From Eleusine coracana subsp. coracana (Eukaryota > Streptophyta > Magnoliopsida > Poales > Poaceae), in assembly GCA_032690845.1 (NCBI GenBank), contig CM064433.1, positions 35,090,658-35,154,657 of the forward strand: a stretch of DNA of 64,000 nucleotides. Direction: 5' to 3'. Under the pieces are notes generated by a model. It did no database searches and was not told the origin of the DNA. It was given only the letters and a program-made list of their open reading frames with translations. Shown here one piece after another: positions 8,416 through 20,460 of the stretch (position 1 is its first letter; every line of letters begins with the position of its first letter). A program made the position numbers and the translations under genes.

Positions 8416-11400
8416 CAACACCAACAACAACCGCAACAACCGAGGACCAGTTCGTGCGGGGCGAGTGAACAACACTACCCTGGAGGAGATTCCGGAGAAC
8501 AGCCCCATCCTTGCTGGTATGTTCTCTGTTCGAGACCACCCTGCACTAGTACTGTTTGACTCAGGAGCATCTCATAGCTTTGTCAGTGGGTTCTTCATTG
8601 ATAAGTACCGGCTACCTCGTACCCTTATGAGAGCACGGTACACCATTAAATCAGCTGGTGGACAAACCCCTGCTCTATATGAAATAGACAAACTTCCAAT
8701 AACCCTAGGATCGAAAGTCTACCCTACTAAGTTGACAATATTTTGGGCATGCCCTGGATGAGGCAACATAAAGCTATGCTGGACATAGACACCTACACGG
8801 TGCACTTAAACTCTCCCACCCATGGTAGCGTAAGCTTCCGAGTACGACCACCCCAACTGGTTGCACCAAGCGTTCACCACACCACCGCCGGACAAATAAA
8901 GGATATACCAGTGGTTAGGGAATTTCCGGACGTATTCCCTGACGATCTCCCCGGACTTCCACCGGATCGGGATGTTGAGTTCAAGATTGAGCTTCAGCCA
9001 GGAACGGCACCCATATCCAAAAGGCCATATAAAATGGTGCCTAAAGAACTAGCGGAGTTGAAGGAGCAACTTAAGGAGCTAGTGGATAAGGGATTCATTC
9101 AACCCAGCTCCTCGCCTTGGGGTTGTCCGGCATTATTCGTGAAGAAGAAAGATGAGACCCTGAGGCTGTGTGTAGACTACCGACCCCTCAATGCGGTGAC
9201 TGTCAAGAACAAATACCCACTGCCCCGTATTGACATCCTCTTCGACCAGTTAATAGGAGCTAAGGTGTTTTCCAAGATTGATCTCTGGTTGGGTTATCAT
9301 CAGATTAAAATTCGTGCCGAGGACGTCCCCAAGACCGCCTTTTCTACCCGGTACGGTCTGTACGAGTATTTAGTGATGTCGTTCGGATTGACAAATGCAC
9401 CAGCACACTTCATGTATCTCATGAACTCGGTGTTCATGCCTGAGTTGGACAAGTTTGTGGTGGTTTTCATTGATGACATTCTAGTCTACTCGAAGTCAGA
9501 GGAAGAACATGCAGAGCATCTCCGTGTTGTCTTACAGAGGTTAAGGGAACACCAGCTGTATGCTAAGTTTAGCAAGTGCGAGTTTTGGTTGAAGCAACTA
9601 CCGTTTTTAGGCCATATTGTTTCGGAAGAAGGCATCGCGGTAGATCCCACTAAGGTAAGAGATGTGCTGAACTGGAAGACACCGAAGACCGTATTCCATG
9701 TACGCAGTTTTCTGGGATTAGCTGGCTACTACCGCCGATTTATTCCCAATTTCTCCAAAATCGCGAAGCCCACAGAGTTGCTTAAGAAGGATAAGAAATT
9801 CATATGGGATGAGAGCTGCGAAAACACTTTTCAAACCTTGAAGAAGCACCTGACCATGGCCCTAGTATTAGCTCAACCGGACCTGGGAAAACCGTTCGAT
9901 GTCTTTTGTGACGCTTCGGGTATTGGATTGGGATGTGTGCTTATGCAAGACGGAAGAGTTATTGCCTATGGATCGAGACAATTGAAGAAGCACGAGCAGA
10001 ATTACCCCGTGCATGACCTGGAATTAGCAGCAGTGGTATTGGCCTTGAAAATGTGGAGACATTACCTCCTTGGGAATTTAGTTCGCATATACACTGACCA
10101 CAAAAGCTTGAAGTATATTTTCACCCAAGACCACCTGAACATGAGATAACATCATTGGTTCGAATTGATCAAGGATTACGAGCTGGAAGTCCATTACCAC
10201 CCGGGAAAGGCGAATGTAGTGGCTGACGCCCTAAGCCGCAAGGCTCACTGCCACCATATTTTAGTCAGCCCACCAACCCAAGATGGTCATTACGCCCAAG
10301 TAACACCCCACGGAGCCCTATACAACTTAGCATTAATTCCTACCTTATGGGAAGAAATAGTGGCAGCCCAGAATAAGGATAGAGGCATAGCGCATCTAAA
10401 AAGGAGACTAAAAGAGAGTGATGCTAAAGTACAGTGCTTTCGAGAAGACGCTGAGGGTGTGTTATGGTTCAAGAATCGACTGGTGGTTCCTAAGGATCTG
10501 GAACTCCGCAATAAAATTTTTGACGAGGCTCACAGAGCAAAGTACTCCATGCATCCGGGCAGCAACAAAATGTACCAGGATTTGAGATCCAAATACTGGT
10601 GGACTCGTATGAAAAGGGAAATAGCACGTTATGTCGCAGAGTGTGATACCTGCCGCAGAGTCAAGGCCGATCATCTGAAAAAGGCAGGCCTACTCCAACC
10701 CTTGAGTGTTCCAGCTTGGAAATGGGAAGATATCAGTATGGATTTCACTGTTGGTCTACCGTTGACGGCACATAAACTCGACTCCATATGGGTCGTTGTG
10801 GACCGATTAACAAAAGTCACCCACTTCATCCCTGTGTCGACACGGTTTAAGATGCAAAAGTATGCGCAACTCTACATTGAGCGAAGTCCGATCGAGGCTC
10901 CTAATTTGTGGGACGCTTTTGGGAGAAGCTACACGAGACACTAGGTACCCGGCTGATTAGAGGTTCCGCATACCACCCCCAAACAGACGGTCAAACGGAA
11001 AGAGTCAACCAAATATTGGAAGACATGTTGAGGGCATATGTGCTGAATCACAACAAGAAGTGGGATGAGTGCCTACCCTTGGCAGAATTCGCTTACAACA
11101 ATAGTTACCAGGAAAGCATCAAGATGGCACCATTCGAGGCTCTCTATGGGCGCCGCTGTCGCACACCATTGAATTGGTCGGAATCAGGGGAGAGGGTAAT
11201 CTTTGGTCCGGAGCTAGTGCAGCAAGTTGAACAGAAGGTGCTTGAAATCCAATCCAACTTACGTGCGGCAAGGTCCAGGCAGAAAAGTTATGCAGATAAA
11301 AGGCGCCGCCCGTTGGAATTCAGGGTCAGTGATATGGTCTACCTCCGAGTGTCACCCACCAAGGGTGTGCAACGGTTTGGAATTCACGGGAAGTTAGCAC

Positions 11401-11813
11401 CCCGTTATATTGGTCCCTACCCTATCATTGCTAGATGTGGGCCAGTGGCCTACCGGCTCCAACTGCCAGCGGAACTCGCTGGAGTGCATGACACGTTTCA
11501 CGTGTCCCAACTCAAGGGGTGTTTGAAAACATCGGTGGGCATACCACTAGAGAGCACCCAACAACTACAACCTGACCTGACTTATGTCGAGCATCCGATA
11601 AAAGTACTGGACGAGAAGAAGCGAGCGACACGTAAGAAGGCGCAGAAGTTCTATAAAGTCCAATGGAGCAACCATACCGCCAGAGAAGCTACTTGGGAAA
11701 CTGAAGAGTTCCTGCGAAGCCGCTACCCCGAGTTCCTACAACACCATTTAGGTAAACCTGCAACACCTCTCTTAATCTCAGGACGAGATTTCCTTAAGGG
11801 GGGAGGGCTGTGA
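8381..11813 (+). pseudogene. pol: pol of the Tekay-like chromovirus: PR-RT-RH-IN-chromodomain, multiply broken
   Basis: Domains in order: aspartic protease with LFDSGASHSF at about 8553-8582; reverse transcriptase from about 8990 with VDYRPLNAVT, KYPLPRID and catalytic FIDDILVYS near 9466; RNase H with VFCDASGIGLG near 9903 and YTDHKSL near 10090; integrase HHCC zinc finger (HRAKYSMHPG to CDTCRRVK, about 10532-10664) and core start (ISMDFTVGLP); and a C-terminal chromodomain (FYKVQWSNH, ATWETEEFL, about 11590-11735). Breaks: a short deletion with frame change between protease and RT (about 8730-8745), TAA at 10147-10149 in RNase H, and a deletion with frame change near 10885-10910 that removes the integrase segment holding the second catalytic Asp. 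The terminal TGA overlaps the first bases of the 3' LTR. Confidence 0.92.
11796..11807 (+). other. Polypurine tract
   Basis: AAGGGGGGAGGG lies one base before the 3' LTR start (TGTGAC at 11809). This is the position and composition expected for the plus-strand primer of reverse transcription. Confidence 0.9.
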
Positions 11814-14800
11814 CACTCTTAGTGTCATTGGGGTCCCAAGGGTGTCACCTACGCAGTATAAAACCAGAACACAAGCATTTTAATTTAAATTCAAATTGCA
11901 ATTCAATTGATTTCAAACCCAATTGGATGACCCTTGTACTGCAAGTCCCAAATTTCCAGTAAGACCCACCTTTGCAAAAATTATATGATGATGGTCTAGG
12001 TCAATTAGAATTTTAGGAATTTTCTCAGAATTTTAATCCTTCAATAAAGGCCTCAAATAATTGTTAGAATAATTAAAAACCAGCTCTGTTCAGTAAATTC
12101 CTGAGCTTTTTGTAGTGGGGACTGTTGGTAGTTAGTATTTTTATAAAAACCAGCACATTATGGGGAGCCTACCAGAATTTTGGTCTGATTTTAGCAGATC
12201 TGGATTAATTCTAACAATTTTTGCAAAGGCAGTCAGCTGATAGGATTGGAAAAAGATTTGAAAAAGAAAAACTCCCCGTGGACCCCACCTGTCAGCGACT
12301 CAGAGAAAACACACCCGGCCGAGGCCGCACTGCCCCACCCGTCACGCGCCGCGTGGTCGCCGACGTACGGCCAACGGCCGTTGCCGCGGATCGACGGCCC
12401 CACGCGCACGTTCGGACATCCCCTCTGTCGCCTATCCGAACGCACTTGCCCCCGCATTCACTCCTTCACTCTCGCTCTCTCTCCGCCATCGCCTCTGCCT
12501 CCGCCGTCGCCGCTGCTCCGCGTCGCCTGGCCGCCATCGCCCGCCGGAGCCCGAGCCAAGCTTCTGGAAGCAGCGCCGAGGCGACCCAACGGGCCTGCAC
12601 CTGCTTCCCCTGCACCGTGCGGTCGGCATTGGGAGATCGCCCCGGTTCTTCCCCGGCGCCGACGGTCGACCCCGAGCTGTTCCCCCGCGCCGCTTCCACC
12701 CCGAGGTGAGCCACCCTTCGATTCCTTGCTCGTGGAGCTTCCCATCTTATTCGCGCACGCGTTTGAGCTCTGGTTGGACAAATCCGACCATGTTTTCCCC
12801 TAGTTCGTCGCTCGAGGACGCCGCCGACCACCGCAACCTCCACCCCACCGGTGAGACCGCACCCCCGGCCTCCCTCTTGCAGGAGAAGCTCGGTGACCCC
12901 CTTCTCCGTGCTCCAGTGAAGCTTTCCGTCTAGATTCCTAGTCTTCCCGCCTTTCCCTTGCCGTGCTAGCCACCGCCGACCCCTGCTCTGTTTCCGCCGC
13001 CGTCACTGGGCCATGCCCGGCCATCGCCGGTGTTTCCCGATGGCCTAGATGGGTGCGCGGTGTCGAGTAGGTCGTTTTTCCTTCCTAGGCCAGCCCGAGC
13101 CAAGGACCGCAGCGAGCTGCGGCGAGCCCCCCCACCCCCCCTGCCAGCGCCTATGTGCTCCGGTGAGAGCGCGCGCGCGCGCACCCGGCCCCGCTCGCCC
13201 GCTGGGCCACGAAGGCCAGTGGGCCTGGCCTCGCTCTCGGGCCGCGCTCGCGCTCGCCCGCTGGGCCGCGCGAGTCCCAGCCCAGTGGGCTGCCTGTTTG
13301 CGGCCCACGAAGTTTAAATCGGTTTTTCGTGATTTATTCATTTCCAGAAATGGGTTAAAATGGTAAATTGCATAGCAAATTGAATAATGGGAATTTTATA
13401 CCAAGATAAATTTTGTTAGACTTGTGTGAACTTGTACTGTTATAGAAAAATGCTAATGCCACATGCATAGTAATTTTTATACCAGGGTTAAAATAAATAG
13501 GAGAAACACTAATAGAATTTTAATTAATTACAGAGAGCTGATAAAATATTAAAAATTGGCCTCCAGGTAGGATTTTCAGTTTTAGTCTCCCTGAAAAATT
13601 TTCATATAGAAATTCTCTGTTTATTAGCTGAAATTAATTTAATGCCTTTTTCCTTATAATAATTAATAATTAATTTTTGGCTTAGTATGTATTAGTGAAA
13701 CTTAACAATTAATTCACTCCTGGTGTAACCTAATTTTAAGTACTCACCCCTGCCCCTTTTGAAAGAGCAGAACCTTGTCGACGAAATAAATTGTGCCCCG
13801 AGTGCAATTTTAACCGTTGATAGATGGTTCCGCTTTAAGGCTGTTCGCGGGTACTTGCACCTTGCGAGGGTTTTGCTCATGCTAATGCTATTTAGTTAGC
13901 ACCTGCGAACCCTGGGTGGTACTTGCACAGCTTTGCCCGGCACACACTGACACACCGTACTTGGATGCGACGTCGTCGCGGTCGAGTACTAGAGTCCATG
14001 AAGGAAATACATGAAATACCCTCGCTCTGTGCCACACTCCTTGAGTGATGCTTTCGAATGTCTCACCGCACACCGTTTAATTCCACTGATAACAGTGTGC
14101 ATTAATGTATTTATTGAGGAAGTGCCATAAATCTTCTCTCATAGCATTCCCTCTTGCATCATATAGATCACGCCGTGAACCACGTGGAGGCAGGACCGGA
14201 GTAGGATCCAGAAGGAGCTGGAGGTGCCGTAGCTGACCAAGAGCAGAACCAAGGCAAGCCCCGATGCATAACCCCGTTTTAAATTTTTATTCTATCACTA
14301 GCTAGGGATGTAAGTTTGCCTGTGCATTAAGTGATAGGAGTTGATTGCAACCCTAGCGTGCAGTAGGTCCTCTTCCCGATTATTCGCCTCAGGACGGTAG
14401 TCGCTCTGCTTAAATTAGGACGACTACTCATCGAGTGGTATGGAGACCACTCGTAGATAGGAAATATTATCACTGGGGAATGATATCGGATGAAGGAAAG
14501 AGTGGATGGAAATCACAATGAAGACCGGACGGGCAACTAGGTGGAAAGGGAAGGACAGCTTGTCTTCAAGGAGGTAGCCCCGTCCGAGTCACCTAAGGCT
14601 ACGTCTCGTGTCCGGCCCATGAGATCAAGTTTGAATGTACTGTTTGCATGCTGGAGATATGGGCCCAGTAAACCGATGTAGCTACGACTACCGCTTGGTC
14701 TGAAGATAGCCTTCTCCCTTCTTTGGTGGAACTGGGGCTGAGAGGAGGGAGCAATCCACCCACGGATGGCGGCACAGGGCGCATCGCGATGGGGGGCCCT

Positions 14801-15694
14801 TCTCGGGAGAGTCTGGACCCGGAAGACCCTGCGGTACCATGAGCGAAAGGTTGCTCCATACGGCTTTCTGGAAGCACGTATAGGTCGTGCAAGCAGGTTT
14901 CTCCTGCAGGATGTAAATCGATTTGAGTCGCTGCCCGTCACAGTAACGAGTACCACTTGATCGCTGCTACGGAACAGTGCCGGAAGCCATTAAGATGTTG
15001 TGTGGGTTTACTACTACTGTTTGAAATTATTAAGATTGTATTGCAACCATGATTGTTATAATCCTAGTGCAAACTAAATTTATTATTCTGCATGACAACT
15101 CAACTTGATGCTAAAATTTGAAAAATAAGGATCCACTCCTAGGCGGGTTTTCTGGCAATTTAAACCCTACCCCCAGCCTTTGCATGTCTAGGCGTCGGCT
15201 GTAGATGGCCATTTTGACAGGTCAGTCTTGCTGAGTAAATTAGTTACTCAGGGCATAGCTCGATGTGGTTTTTAGATGACCAGGACGGAGAATACCACTG
15301 TGGTGGGAGATTCCATTGGGAGGGCCAGCGTCCTGACTGTTGGAACATCAAGTGGGAGCTGTGCACAAATGAAGATGAGGATTAGGTCCTTGCTTGCCGG
15401 TACGGTGTTTGGGCAAGGCACCTATTATGGCCGGGATGTTCCCTGTGTGTCGCCGTGAGAGGGTGATTGTATCTTAGCTATTTCGTCAAACTGGTGAACC
15501 AGTGTTGAACTATTCGCTTCCGCAAATTTATTTCTGTCGAAACTCCGGTTTGTAATATAACTTCGGATTTATGTAAACTTTGCTTCCCCACCTATGTTCT
15601 TGTTATAATTATTTTCTTTGTCATGTATTGTACTATTGGGGCGGAGGAAGATACTGGAACGGAGCCGTCTCCGTGGTAAGGCGGGTCTGTGACA
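11809..15694 (+). repeat. 3' LTR, full length (3,886 bp)
   Basis: It runs from TGTGACACTC after the polypurine tract to CTGTGACA before the GGCTA target duplication. It carries the same GC-rich block (12250-13310) as the 5' LTR, where a 185-codon frame is open in both copies (3697-4254 and 12246-12803), although codon choice and lack of domains argue for leader rather than protein. The section 13591-15135, absent from the 5' LTR, has normal LTR character and no sign of a nested insertion, so the difference is a loss from the 5' copy. Confidence 0.92.
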
Positions 15695-15699
15695 GGCTA

Positions 15700-15940
15700 C
15701 AAAACACAAGTTGTTCCTCCTACTAGTCTATCAAACCGTGCATATGCATGGGCTAGATTTTATTTGAAAAGCATCATTAATTAAGAATTCAAATGAAAAA
15801 CATATAGCATGCTAAAATTTACAGTCAGAAGGAGATAGTATCGTGTTTGAATATTGTTGACATTCGTGTGTTAAGACGTGTGTACGATAGAAATTTGTTT
15901 TAACATTAGGGCTACTTTTCATGTTATGTCTATTTCCAAC
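15700..15940. other. AT-rich intergenic DNA
   Basis: Directly right of the chromovirus target duplication. No coding or repeat structure was recognised. Confidence 0.4.
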
Positions 15941-16053
15941 ATTAATCAATGTCGGTATAATCTAATTTGACTCAGATTATATAATAGATGAAAATTATCT
16001 ATTATATACCATTAGTAGTATTAGATCCATTTGTATTATATCCTATATAATAC
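15941..16053. repeat. 113-bp direct repeat, copy 1
   Basis: It starts ATTAATCAATGTCGG and is nearly identical to 17142-17254 (a handful of mismatches). Copy 1 stops exactly where a CTAG Helitron-type terminus begins; copy 2 continues into TATACTTGG. Confidence 0.8.
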
Positions 16054-16075
16054 TAGTATATTGCCCGTGCTAACA
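16054..16075 (-). mobile_element. Helitron-type 3' terminus, minus orientation
   Basis: CTAGTATATTGCCCGTGC preceded by A is the reverse complement of the usual grass Helitron 3' end (GCACGGGC, spacer, CTAG, then host T). Only the end is recognised; a matching 5' end was not established. Confidence 0.35.
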
Positions 16076-16329
16076 CCATGGTTGCTAGCTTTCAAAACCT
16101 CATAACTTTATGGTGCCTTTAAGAAAAAAAAAACTGTAAATCACTACTCACTACTCCTTAATAAAAGAGTGAGTCAAAACTTTCTTAAGTCCACCTAACT
16201 AATTATACCCAATTAACCTTCTAAGACAATGTCTAAATTAAATATACACACTAATTATACACAAAAGTATCAAGTTTACAAATATAATGGTCAATAATTT
16301 ACCTCACATGATTACATCAAATCTGACGT

Positions 16330-16810
16330 CCAGAAACGTTTGGATCTCCCATCCGCCCACCCCCACACACGCGTACGGGAGGCCCCCCTCCTCTCAGCGT
16401 TCTCTACGACAGTTCCTTTCCATGGAAAACAAAACTTCCCCTCCATGGACCTAGGAGAGACCGAACGAGATTCTCAACGGCCGGCGATTGCGGATCGCCG
16501 AGGCGAGCTAGGCCGTCGCGGGCTATCAAGGAGCGTGGCCGGCGGCGCCTCCTGAGGTGCGCAGCCATCACAGATCGCCCAGGAGCGCGGCCATCGCGGT
16601 TCCCCGAGGAGAACGGCTGTCACGACTCGCCAAGGAGGGCAGAGCGCGATCGTCGCGGCTCGCCGAGGACTGAGGCCGTCGCGGCTCGCCAAGGAGCGCG
16701 GAGTGGGGCCGTCGTGAATCACCGGAGACCCAGGTCGTCGCTGCTGCCGTTGATCGCCAAGCAGTGGCAGTTGACTAACTGCCGATCGTGACGACGTCTT
16801 GTTCACGCTG
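16330..16810. repeat. GC-rich island with degenerate 26-35 bp minisatellite
   Basis: Between 16500 and 16740 variants of GCCGTCGCGGCTCGCCAAGG recur about seven times in a row with irregular spacing, inside an otherwise AT-rich region. Frames are open on both strands (minus 16474-16806 is the longest), but the peptide simply repeats the DNA pattern. It could be transposon cargo or a decayed coding repeat. Confidence 0.55.
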
Positions 16811-17141
16811 CCCCCTTGGTTGAGTTGGTCCTGACCAGCAATTGGTACACGTCTCCTAATCCTTCTGATACACTGTTTGGCCTGATTCCCCTATATGTTA
16901 ATCAAGATAAAAAAAAATAATTAGTATTCTGCCAACAATGCTGACCTATAAGCAGAAAATATATTAGTGATTATCTAATCTGTACCTAATTTGAAATCAT
17001 ATGTTATGGGATGACATGCAAAAGTAAAGATAAATTTAACACTCTTGGTAGCTTTATAGTACTGACAATGTAACACACTTCAGCATTAAATTGCAGGAAT
17101 GGCTATGAACTCTAAGGATTATCTAAGTGGACTTATTCTGC

Positions 17142-17254
17142 ATTAATCAATGTCAGTATAATCTAATTTGACTCAGATTATATAATATATGAAAATTACC
17201 TATTATATACCATTAGTAGTATTAGATCCATTTGTATTATATCCCATATAATAT
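17142..17254. repeat. 113-bp direct repeat, copy 2
   Basis: Matches 15941-16053. The stretch between the copies holds the Helitron-type end and the GC-rich minisatellite. Confidence 0.8.
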
Positions 17255-18133
17255 ATACTTGGTAAGAGGTTATGTTAGTTTGCTTTGGCTAATCTGAGAA
17301 ATTAGAGTTACTTTCAATTGATTTTCGTTTGCACCATCGATCTGGCCAGCCTGTAGTCAATCATATCTGAATTCTTTACACTGTATAGTCATAGAATTTC
17401 ATTTGACCTTTTTTTTTTTTGCGAGGGCATTTGACCTTGTAGCCATCTTTCCATTTTTTTGCTTCTTCGTCTGTAGGACATTAATACTATAATAGAGGTT
17501 GACTACATAAGGATTTAATTTTATTTTATAGCCCTGCTTTTCCTTATAAGTTTTCTTCTAGAGGGACCTAAATTTTTTTTTAGCTATTAGATTATCGGAA
17601 TGTGAACCTATGGATTACTGTTAAGTGTTTCTAAACATGTTGGATCACTGAACCTAGCCACTGTTAATTCAGCTCATCAGAAAAATGGTAAATATCTTTC
17701 ATATCTCCAAAATTAATTAAAAAAATTTATACTCAGGTGAATTACAGGGTTGAATAAGAACTTTGAAATTATTGAAACTGGAATAATGTAAAGAATCATT
17801 ATATTTTGTCAAAACAATTTCAAAAAAAGTAATTAAGAGAGGTTGTATTGTAATCATAAGGGAACAATCACTTATTCATATCTTGATAAAGAGTTCCATA
17901 GAATCTAGAGCCAGAACAAATAGGAGAGACTACAAACAAAGCAAAAAAATAGCATGTCTTTCTTATCTAGAAGAAAACTGATTGTAGGTGCATTGAAAGA
18001 GAAACTATATAGCGAAATAGAATGTTACTTCCTTGTAAGAGCATATTTTTCCACTTTCAATCGGTACAGTATTTATTTAATTGTATGGCAATATAAGGAG
18101 ACATCAGCTTCCTCCTTTGTGCATACCATCAAG
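17255..18133. other. AT-rich intergenic DNA
   Basis: No gene recognised. Short poly-T and poly-A runs only. Confidence 0.4.
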
Positions 18134-18142
18134 TTAGTTAAA

Positions 18143-18950
18143 GGGAAAATTCCTCCTATGCCACTGGGCTAAACACTAATCTTTTATCCGCCACCGCAAA
18201 AACTCTTATCCCTTTTATGCCATCGACTTTAAATTTTAATTATTCCTACCATCGTAATCAGATCTATGTGATTTGATTATCAGTAAAATTTTAAAATGCC
18301 AAGATTGCCCTTGTGCACTTCTCTCTCGCACAATGACGGTCCGGCCACGGGCCGACGGCAGCTCCATGCGTTGGCCGTTGGTCCGCGCCCACCCCATCCT
18401 ATCCAGAGGATGTTGTGCCCCGTCTTGTCTAGAAGGTCTGAGGGCGTGGGCGCTCATAGCGGTTGGGTCCTCAGAGCTGGCGCACTGGGCAACAACACGC
18501 AGCACAGGTGGCTTGCTGCGAGATGCAAGAAATAGTTGCTGGAATTCATCTCCAGTGCAGACCAACAGTTGACTTCATTGCTGGATTGATTGGCCTTAGC
18601 CCTTGGGAGAAGAGGTAGAGAAAAGAAGAGACAAGAAGAGATGCAATGGAATGTGGATTGGTGCTCCCCCTAGTCAATCGAAGTTCTTTTGGTTTTTCTT
18701 AGATGGATCGATTTTTTCTGTCATAGGGAACGAGAGCAGGATGGAAACAGGGAACCAGAGGAGGAAGAAGCAACTGACATGTGGACCTGAGGGCAAAATC
18801 AACTTTCCTTATGTCTGTTTCAAGTAAATTTTGTAGAAGTGGTTTTGAAGAGATTAAAATTTAAGATCAATGGTATAGAAGGGATATGAGTTTTTGCGGT
18901 GGCGAATAAGGAATTAGAGTTTAAGCCAATGGCATAGGAGGAATTTTTCC
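18143..18950. mobile_element. Mutator-like element / Pack-MULE candidate with perfect 9-bp target duplication
   Basis: Inverted repeats of about 105 bp (18143-18247 and 18846-18950; tips GGGAAAATTCCTCC and GGAGGAATTTTTCC, sharing GCCACCGCAAAAACTC) are flanked by identical TTAGTTAAA at 18134-18142 and 18951-18959. A 9-bp duplication with long terminal inverted repeats is the signature of Mutator-like elements. The 600-bp interior encodes no transposase. It switches to GC-rich sequence (18320-18600) unlike the AT-rich surroundings, as in Pack-MULEs carrying host gene fragments. A 109-codon minus frame (18236-18565) spans this part but I do not recognise the product. Confidence 0.88.
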
Positions 18951-18959
18951 TTAGTTAAA

Positions 18960-20012
18960 CGTGGATGAAGGCTTGAAAGGAGAATCTTCAACTGAACCAT
19001 TCCTGCTCATTTCCTGCGTATATAGTATTCAAGGATAAATTTTCTAGACATTCTGCTTTTTGAAGATTGACTTCTATTTTGGCAATTCATAGGGTGTACT
19101 TTGTAAGTAAATCAAATTAAGCGGTTGTTGAAATTCAGTGCTTGTAGAGTCCTCTTGCTGCACATAGTGGAAAAAAGTGACCAATAATAAAATCACCAGT
19201 TGTCTCAATATATTATTATTAAGAGAAGCTGGAAAAAAAAAGTCATGCCCTTAGCTTTTCTACGCTCTTCTGTCTCCTTAGAGTTGCTCCATGCATTGTA
19301 GCGCACAGATCTGCATGGTCACTAGTTCGCCAATTTACATTATAATAATTAATTTTTTTGTCAGTGCTTCATCAACGAAATGACCCTCCTTCAAAAAATG
19401 TCTTCTTCTTTCTGCCCTTGTTCCTTCTTTGATTAATTATATATTTGACCTGTATGTGATCAGCGATGGATCAGAGGAAGTAGAATTGTAAATATACATT
19501 AAGCTAAAAAACTTTTCGGGTATATATCGTATTTTCAGCGGGTATCAAACCAAGATAAGCTCTCAAATGCGCCTAAAGCTTTGTACTGCCTTTTCTTCTG
19601 AAAAGCTGATACTTCAACTTCAGTTGCATGTAAGAAGATGTGCATCTTATATGATTCAACTAAACAATAATATGGTGCTGATATAACCTTAAATTTTTCA
19701 TCCTCCAGATTAATCCCTAGATTAGTGTCAAAAATATTCAATTGAGATGTTTTCTTTTCAAGTTATATGGGCAAGATATATACATATATTTTATTTTGCA
19801 ATAATGAGGATTTTTTTTTTGTATAGTCTCTTATGGAAATATCATGCGGATAAGCGTAAAAACATAGGGTCATAAAATAGAAGGCAATTTATTGTTCTGT
19901 AAATCCTAATCCAGATCAAAATCTATGAAATCAACTTATTACTGTTTGGACACGAATCAAGTCCTATACCAGTGCAAAGAATATTTTCCAGAACCACAAT
20001 TCTTTCCTTACC
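18960..20012. other. AT-rich intergenic DNA
   Basis: No gene, inverted repeat or tandem array that I can support. Small open frames are at the length expected by chance. Confidence 0.4.
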
Positions 20013-20089
20013 TTACATGAATCCATGTTGCAATATTAACTGAAAAAGATATGCATCTTGCTTCTGTGCATCCTTGAGTTTATTTTGCA

Positions 20090-20460
20090 ACTTACTTGTC
20101 GACCCATGATGGGAACCACTGGAACAATGGCCTCTTGTTTTTTCTCCCTTCGTGTGGATACCTGAAAGCACATGCACGCTCAACAAAACATTGGAATATC
20201 GTATTACACCAACCAATTACGTCACATGCAGCGATTGAAATTATGATCTGGATCCAGCAAACCTCCACAGCGAAGCAGAACACAGCAAAATCGGATTGAC
20301 CACCGCTAATCCCATGATCTCAAAATCATGGAAAGCTCTCCCATCATCAAGGTTGGTGGTAATAAAAGGTGGATTCGACCCCATGATTTATCCGTGTTGA
20401 CTGCTCGTCCGCCTCTATTCCTTCGCTAGGGTTTGGGGAGAGAAATTTTGTCTGCTTTGT
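20090..20460 (-). pseudogene. Possible 5' part of a spliced gene or captured gene fragment
   Basis: On the minus strand a leader-like string with the plant 5'-UTR motif CCAAACCCTAGCGAAGG (about 20425-20441) is followed by an ATG at about 20381 (MGSNPPFITTNLDDGRAF), which runs into a stop after some 50 codons. Further downstream, TTTCAG is followed by a 66-bp frame (YPHEGRKNKRP, FQWFPSWVDK) and a strong donor GTAAGT at about 20097. Good acceptor, good donor and polar conserved-looking residues suggest one real exon. No family is recognised and the remaining exons are not found, so a decayed or transposon-captured fragment is most likely. Confidence 0.35.

Larger units (their letters stand above)
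3260..15694 (+). mobile_element. Ty3/gypsy chromovirus (Tekay-like), 12.4 kb, target duplication GGCTA
   Basis: The element starts TGTGACACTC at 3260 and ends CTGTGACA at 15694. It is flanked on both sides by GGCTA (3255-3259 and 15695-15699), a perfect 5-bp target duplication, so the outer borders are original. The order is 5' LTR, accessory ORF, gag with zinc knuckle, protease, reverse transcriptase, RNase H, integrase, chromodomain, polypurine tract, 3' LTR. The order PR-RT-RH-IN, the C-terminal chromodomain and LTRs near 3.9 kb point to the Tekay/Del lineage of chromoviruses. The first 380 bases of the two LTRs differ at about ten positions by eye (about 2.6%), suggesting insertion on the order of one million years ago if a grass LTR rate of 1.3e-8 applies. 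Gag and pol are disabled by several lesions, and the primer-binding site is missing. Confidence 0.95.

Noticed and set aside
13591..15135. Nested insertion in the 3' LTR explaining the length difference between LTRs
   Set aside because: No terminal inverted repeat or target duplication at its edges and the filler lies in the 5' copy, so a deletion from the 5' LTR fits better.
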